From positions 29,569,176 to 29,633,175 of the forward strand of contig OY735233.1 in the NCBI GenBank assembly GCA_963457665.1: a stretch of 64,000 bases of DNA, read 5' to 3'. Both the position numbers and the translations under genes were made by a program. Shown one piece after another: positions 58,368 to 64,000 of this stretch; position 1 is the stretch's first letter, and each line of letters opens with the position of its first letter. Below the pieces are notes generated by a model. The model had not been told where the DNA came from, ran no database searches, and saw only the letters and a program-made list of their open reading frames with translations. The stretch is from Thysanoteuthis rhombus (Eukaryota; Mollusca; Cephalopoda; Oegopsida; Thysanoteuthidae).

Positions 58368-58861
58368 TATAGATAGGCATATATGCATGGACACTCAAAA
58401 ACAGAAGAATCTGTTGCTCCAATGGCTGGTCGGGCCATTGTTGGACTGCAGTCATTTGATTATAATAATAGTCATATTATCATCTTCATCATTACCATCC
58501 TGATGTCGCAAAGGGCTCAGCCAAAGTGTTGTGTTGCTTTCATTTTGTAAAACAGGTGTCTATATCTTTTAAGATGAGCATCAATCTATTTTTTGATTTC
58601 AGTTTCTTGAGGGTTGATATGTACGTTGCATATGTTTATGTCAATGACGAATTGATGTTGTTAGTCCTGAAATGTGGTTTAAAGGAGTTTGAAATCATGT
58701 CTGTTTGCAATATGTAAAAATAGACTTGGACAACAGGCCCCTAAAGTAGATTCTCAAGCAACTTACTTATTCAGGGCTTTTATTTCAAAGGAAGTGACGT
58801 TTTACGTATCAAGCATAAAGAACAGTTTCATATCTATTTCTCGACTAAAAATATAGGTGAT
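58364..58861. other. Unassigned spacer
   Basis: No domain in the frames. A short cctgctcaaggtgatac repeat at 58863-58885 sits at the LINE junction. Confidence 0.4.
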
Positions 58862-59240
58862 ACCTGCTCAAGGTGATACCTGCTCACCTAAACTCTTCAC
58901 AGCCTGCTTCGAGATGATCTTCTGAAACCTCAACTGGGAGAATAGAGGAATCAAAATAGAAGGTGAATATTTGAGCAATCTCTGATTTGCAGACAACATC
59001 GTCCTTTTTGCAGAGAACCTCCACAACCTCTAACTAATGCTAGATGAACTAAACAAAGAAAACAAGAAAGTCGGCCTACACATGAACTTCAGTAAAATGA
59101 AAGTCATGTACAACAACCACATTGAGAATAAGAACATAACTGTCAAAATCAAAGATGCATAACTGTGAAAAGTAGACAACTAAATCTACATAAAACAATG
59201 CATCTCTGTGAAATCCACAAAAGAATTATAACAGGCACGA
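58862..59240 (+). mobile_element. LINE fragment (RTE-like), RT catalytic region
   Basis: The frame reads GDTCSPKLFTACFEMIF, NLNWENRGIKIEGEYLSNL, FADNIVLFAENLHNL and LMLDELNKENKKVGLHMNF, then SKMKVMYNNHIENKNITVKI. GDT.SPKLF and F.ADDIVLFAE are RT motifs B and C; the catalytic FADD has become FADN. There are at least four in-frame stops, so this is a dead copy. It covers the part missing from the 49867-50263 fragment and may be the same family. Confidence 0.85.
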
Positions 59241-59807
59241 CTTATCAGGCCCCATTCGATAGATAGAGAAAATGACATTAGACCCTTTATGCCATGTGTC
59301 TCTTAAATTCTTATTCTTTCCTATATTTTATTTTTACGCATAGAAATAACCTAAACCTTACAGGCCTCTACTCTTCTCTACTTTTCTTAACACAATCAAA
59401 TGTATCATTTTTTTCCATTCCATGTATTTCATTTACATCCATCATTTGTGCATTAAAAATATCTCTCATTTTTGTATGTTTCTTTTTACTCATATCTGCG
59501 TCCACATTTGTACTTGGTATGCATGTTTTCTTTACACCACCTTTCTTTCATCAACTTCTCCATGACTTTGGCGCTAACACAAAACCACGTGGGAGCAAAG
59601 TCCTTTGTCTATGACTATATCTTCATACCACATCTCACCAACAGCTATTATCTACTCTCTCCCTCACAATATAAGGATTATAACCCCTATAACTATCATT
59701 GTGATGATAAATCAAATCTTGAAATGTATTTTCACTGGAAATGCAACCCAATGACTACAAAAATATATATGTAAACAATTTGAATATTGCAGTCTTACAC
59801 CGAGCAT

Positions 59808-59811
<4 letters not shown>
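59241..59811. other. Unassigned, T-rich frames
   Basis: Two overlapping plus frames (106 and 100 codons) are hydrophobic and composition-driven. No domain. Confidence 0.4.

Positions 59812-59848
<37 letters not shown>
59812..59848. repeat. (TA)n microsatellite
   Basis: About 18 TA units. Confidence 0.95.
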
Positions 59849-59850
<2 letters not shown>

Positions 59851-62049
59851 GAATGCCTTATTTTTATCAGAAACTTTTCTAAACCAGTATCTGGTTTTAC
59901 GCAGTGAATATCCCACTCAACCATGACAGTTTTTACAGAAATGGGCTTCTGCAAGAATTGAAGTTATGTCCCCTAAAAGGCTGTCAATGTGATGCTGATC
60001 TTACCACCTGAGTTGAATAACCAGCTGGTAAGTCAGAAGCTTAAATGAACCCTTTATTCCCAAATCTCATCTTCTTCATCCACTTCTATCTCTACTCTTT
60101 GTGTTTTTCACATGCAGACAATTTATATCATAAACAAATGGATACCAATTTTTTTCTTTTTGATCATTTTTTTTGCCCAACTGGCATATTGAAAACCTTC
60201 TGTCGGTTCAGGAAAGGTTTTTAATAAAAACACCTTTTCACAAGTGCCAATCCCCAATCCAATATCAATAGCATAAGACAGATATATGACCTTTAGACCA
60301 AGCAAAAGGTCATCCAGCAACAGACAACCCCTAATACACCTATCCTAAACACTCAAAACAGCCCTAGTTGTCTTCATTTTCACTTCATTTCCCCAACTTG
60401 TGGGATTACACCCTATGAAACACCAGTGAATAAATACCCTCTGACCCATTGGAGTTTCGCTCATTGTCTACAAAAATTTCACTATTATGTCAGATATAAC
60501 CTATCCAATAATCATATATATAGATATAGATATAGATAAAATAGATATAGATATAGGTATTGATATATATATAAATAGAGAGAGAGAGAGTGTGTATTAC
60601 ACACATGCATCAACACTGATGTACAGTCAGTTAATTCCAAGTTTGGCACTAACATATTTTAGATAATGGAAGGAATTCTCTGCAATATCTGGTGAAGATG
60701 ATTATGATTTCATCATTTTTTTTGCATTTGTTGACAAAACAGAATCTCTATGTCAGATTATGAAATGTTGATGAAATTAAATTTCATTCATTCTTCAATT
60801 TAAATCAAGAATTATGACCCTGAGACATTTTAATACATACAAGCATTTATGATTAATTAGTTCTGATCTTCTACAACTCAAGCAAAGGGGTATGAGGTGG
60901 GGTAATAAAGATTTAAACAAAGATGGTTGATTTCTTTTGAATCTCTTGTTCAGAGCCTATAATCTCTCTTGTTTAAGCATTTAGGCAAGAGAATATCATC
61001 GGCAATGGATCAAGTCCATCGCCTGTTTTTCACATGGACATCCACCAAGCGGTCAACTACCTTCTCCACAGTCCTGTGTACCCTACTCTACACATGGAAG
61101 ATACGATGAAAAAATAAGATAAAATTGAATTTTTCAGGTACTTTTGTTTCAAGTATTTTAAAAGCACAGCTAAATCAATTTTTAAACTATTCAATTTATG
61201 TGGATAAATACATGTGTATATGATTATGTGTCTGCTGAGAGATAAATCAATACATTTGAACGGTAGGAACTATTTATTGCTGATTTTATCAGTTCTCAGA
61301 TGTGTAAGCACTAAAAGACCATAAGGAATATTTTGCACCAATTACCTTATGGTTGATAGCTTGCTAGCTTTAAGGATTAGTCTCTAAAAATTACCTTTTA
61401 CCAAGGCTCAAACACTAGCTACTCACAAACATGATAAATATTCCAATGTTTCTAGTCATAAATAGTTTTTTTTATTGACAGAGTGAGAGATATTGATAGG
61501 CTTTTTATACAACAAATCAGCTCTGTGGATGAAACAATTATTAATTATCATTATATCCTATATATTTATATACACATATACATATGTATTGATAGATAAA
61601 TCAAGATAGATAAACTGAGATAGATAATGAAAACTGAGGGAATTTCCACCATTTTCACCATATAAAGAGATTTTACTGGTATTCAAATGTATAACTCAAA
61701 AGGCATAATAGAGAGATTGTTGGAGACTAATTACTTGATTAGAAGAAACCTACATCCAGCTTGAAATTTAGCTTTCAGAATTTGCCCTTTATCAATATTT
61801 GAAAAAAATACCAACAAAGTTTGAACACAAACACACAAAAAATAAATCTCAACCATGAAATTGTATTACAAAAAATAATCTTAGACTGAATAAAATGTAA
61901 AATGAAACTCAAAATAGCAATAACCAAAATGTAATTATGAAAATGCATGGTAGGGTGAGTGAAGAGAGATTCTTAACTTCATTATATTGGATTGGATTCA
62001 CAAAAAATCTGTTTGGTTTATGAACTAAAAATAAAAGACATTTTTTTTA
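59849..62049. other. AT-rich sequence, nothing recognised
   Basis: A compound (GATA)n/(AT)n/(GA)n tract lies at about 60513-60590. No exon, SINE or LINE was identified. Confidence 0.45.
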
Positions 62050-63010
62050 CATCAACTTCATTGAATAAAATATTTACCATTTGTTCTACTATCTTCTGCC
62101 ATCTTTCAGGCAATTTCATCATTCCATCCTCCCAGAACCTTTTTATCTATCTCAGCTGCGAACTGTTCTCAGTGTTTTCTGCAGCCTTCTAGAAAAGTGG
62201 ATCATTTTTTGCTAACAGATTTCAGTAAAGACCAGAATAAATGGTAATCTGAAAGTGCAATATTTTGTGAATACAGCGGATGAGTAAAAGCTTTGCAATC
62301 AAGCTGTAAAAAATGTGATCTAGCATTATCCTGATTGAATATTATGCTCTTTCAATTAACTAATTACAGATTGCTTTTATTGCTGTCTTCAGTTGTAACA
62401 ATTGAAAGCATTACTTATCCAAAACAATAGTTTGGTTCTCTAGAAGGAGTTCATAATGAAACACTTTCTGATGATATGACTAGATACACAGCATGATCTA
62501 CTTTGAATAAGGAGTGCCTTTAGGTAAAGCTAGGGGCTGTTCATTTTGTTAGCCCCAAATCTCTTGCATTCCACACTGCTGTAAAAACCCCACTTTTCAT
62601 TGCCTGTCATAATTTGTTTTAAAGACACTTGAGTAAAGTCCTGTAGTTTTCTTTTCATTTAAGCCAAAGCCACACATCAAAGCCACTAACCCTGACCAAG
62701 CTAATGCAGATGATTTTCAATACTTGATTTGAATATAATGATTAGGTTGGCATCATATAACATAGATTATTCTCGTAATGTCTTCATTTGATTACTATGA
62801 CCTCAACTCGTCTACATTAACTATGGAGCATCAATCACCATTAAATCTCTCGTATGGACTTTGTCTAACCACTTTTGACCCATTCAATCATTCACGATAG
62901 CTTCTTTATAAACAGCACAAATCTTATTTTATGTTACTGTTGTATTTTTACCTTTCTTAAAATTAAGAAGCATGATATGCTGAAAATATTGCTTATCATC
63001 TTTCATTTTC
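62050..63010 (-). mobile_element. Mariner transposon, decayed transposase
   Basis: Read from 63010 down, the minus strand gives MLLNFKKGKNTTVT, KICAVYKEAIVND and GQKWLDKV (N-terminal DNA-binding helix-turn-helix region). Next are SSIENHLH.LG, LKQIMTGNEKWGFYSSVECK (first catalytic Asp region; the usual TGDEKW has become TGNEKW), KLLFWISNAFN, EQFAAEIDKKV and, in a shifted frame, FWEDGMMKLPERWQKIVEQ near the C-terminus. The order and wording fit mariner (irritans/SETMAR-like) transposases of about 345 residues. Many stops and frame changes are present. Terminal inverted repeats were not found, so the ends are approximate. Confidence 0.8.
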
Positions 63011-64000
63011 AATATAATAATCAAAAAGCAAATTTTCCCAATTGAGTTTAAGATGCTCCTAATGCAATTCAATGACAAAATTTTAAAACTTTTTGGCCAA
63101 TCAAATATTGCAAAAATAGTTACAGACTTTTTTTAAGCTTTGTAAAATGAAAATTGCCTGAAGAGTGTCTATGATTAATTTTCTCTAACTTTGAGAAGAG
63201 TTATTAGAAGTCCAGCTTTTGTTCGCACGATCAAATCTCTTCTTCCCATTTTTGATACTGTCAACACACCGTTCCTGCTGATCCATTCTTCAGCCATTGT
63301 CAGGTGTATAATTTGATTGTGCAAACAAAATATTGGAATACCTGTAATTATGATCGATAATTAAAACATTTCTGGAATTTTTGATTCATTTAACTTTAGA
63401 ATTAATTTTAAGATCCATCTCTGAAACTAAGTGTTCAGTCAGAAAGATCGAAAGACAGAATTCTGTCTGCTGATCATTCAAAATTGATTCCTTTTGTTTC
63501 ATAATTGTTCGTTCAAATAATCAATCTTTATAAAGCGTAAACATCTCTGTTAGGTGAGAAATGTGGTTGTCCAATGTTCTTCAAAATGAAATCAATTTTT
63601 CAAAAATTTTATACAAGACAGTCAATACGAATAGAAACATCTCTTATTGTTACATCCAATACTTGTCTTACTGACCTTATCATCATCATCAGCTATTCAA
63701 AGTCCCTAGACCTGTCAGGTCTCCCAAGCTTCACAGTGACAAAACCTTCTGAACTTGTCTAAAGCATCACACCATCTTATTTTTAGCTGGCCACAACTTG
63801 GCAAATGTTTTTATTTGAGCTTTCTAATGTTTTATTTTTTATATATCTCTGACACCTGTTTGCTTTCTAATATAATGTGTTGTTTTATGATCTTTACATG
63901 TGAGGTAAAGCATGATCCTCTCTTGTGCATATTGTATGGTTCAACCTGAAAATGAAGAGGTAGTTAACGTATGGTCAATGTATTCACAAAGACATATTCA
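63011..64000. other. Unassigned AT-rich sequence
   Basis: A block at 63540-63790 is of more even composition but no frame is convincing. Nothing further seen to the window end. Confidence 0.4.

Overview
This window reads as AT-rich, intron- and repeat-dominated nuclear DNA from an animal. The evidence is split coding exons with GT-AG splice sites, animal-type non-LTR retrotransposons, a mariner transposon, tRNA-derived SINEs and very many (AT)n, (CA)n, (CT)n and (GATA)n microsatellites. A mollusc, perhaps a cephalopod, is my best guess from the repeat style; this is inference and was not checked. No bacterial, plasmid or phage gene order, CRISPR array, rRNA or intact tRNA gene was seen. Nearly all long open frames are simple repeats, transposon remnants or chance.

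Two host-gene signals stand out. (1) On the minus strand, exons at 39661-39740 and 10115-10320 have matching splice phase and together encode one and a half thyroglobulin type-1 (Tg-1) domains. Direct splicing implies a 29.3-kb intron that fills the middle of the window. The second exon carries a complete six-cysteine domain and a stop right after the last cysteine, with a polyadenylation signal about 230 bp further on. (2) On the plus strand, inside that intron, a CpG-dense patch at 21000-21195 carries an RFX X-box-like site three bases before an ATG. The ATG opens a 44-codon frame ending at a GTAAGG donor, so this is a candidate first exon of an unrecognised and possibly ciliary gene.

Layout. 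0.9-5.4 kb: three LINE 3' fragments. 5.8-6.0 kb: tandem repeat. 7.6-7.9 kb: a foldback copy of dispersed repeat family A. 9.9-10.3 kb: Tg-1 terminal exon. 11.6-16 kb: family A copies, AT microsatellites, a foldback and a SINE. 17.2-17.5 kb: a 30-bp minisatellite with a telomere-like core. 17.9-18.1 kb: SINE. 18.9-20.6 kb: pyrimidine-rich tract. 21.0-21.2 kb: candidate promoter and first exon. 21.4-29.2 kb: mostly unique sequence, a diverged tandem repeat and a perfect 22-bp hairpin. 29.8-38 kb: a cluster of minus-strand LINE copies with restriction-like-endonuclease-type tails. 39.7 kb: upstream Tg-1 exon. 41.6-51.9 kb: family A copies mixed with RTE-like LINE fragments. 52.2-54.2 kb: a large inverted repeat with a low-complexity core and a hAT-like non-autonomous element. 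58.9 kb: another LINE fragment. 62.0-63.0 kb: a decayed mariner.

I found no multi-gene system. The most useful leads are the Tg-1 gene with its giant intron and stop/donor overlap, the X-box first exon, the 12-locus dispersed family, and the large inverted repeat.
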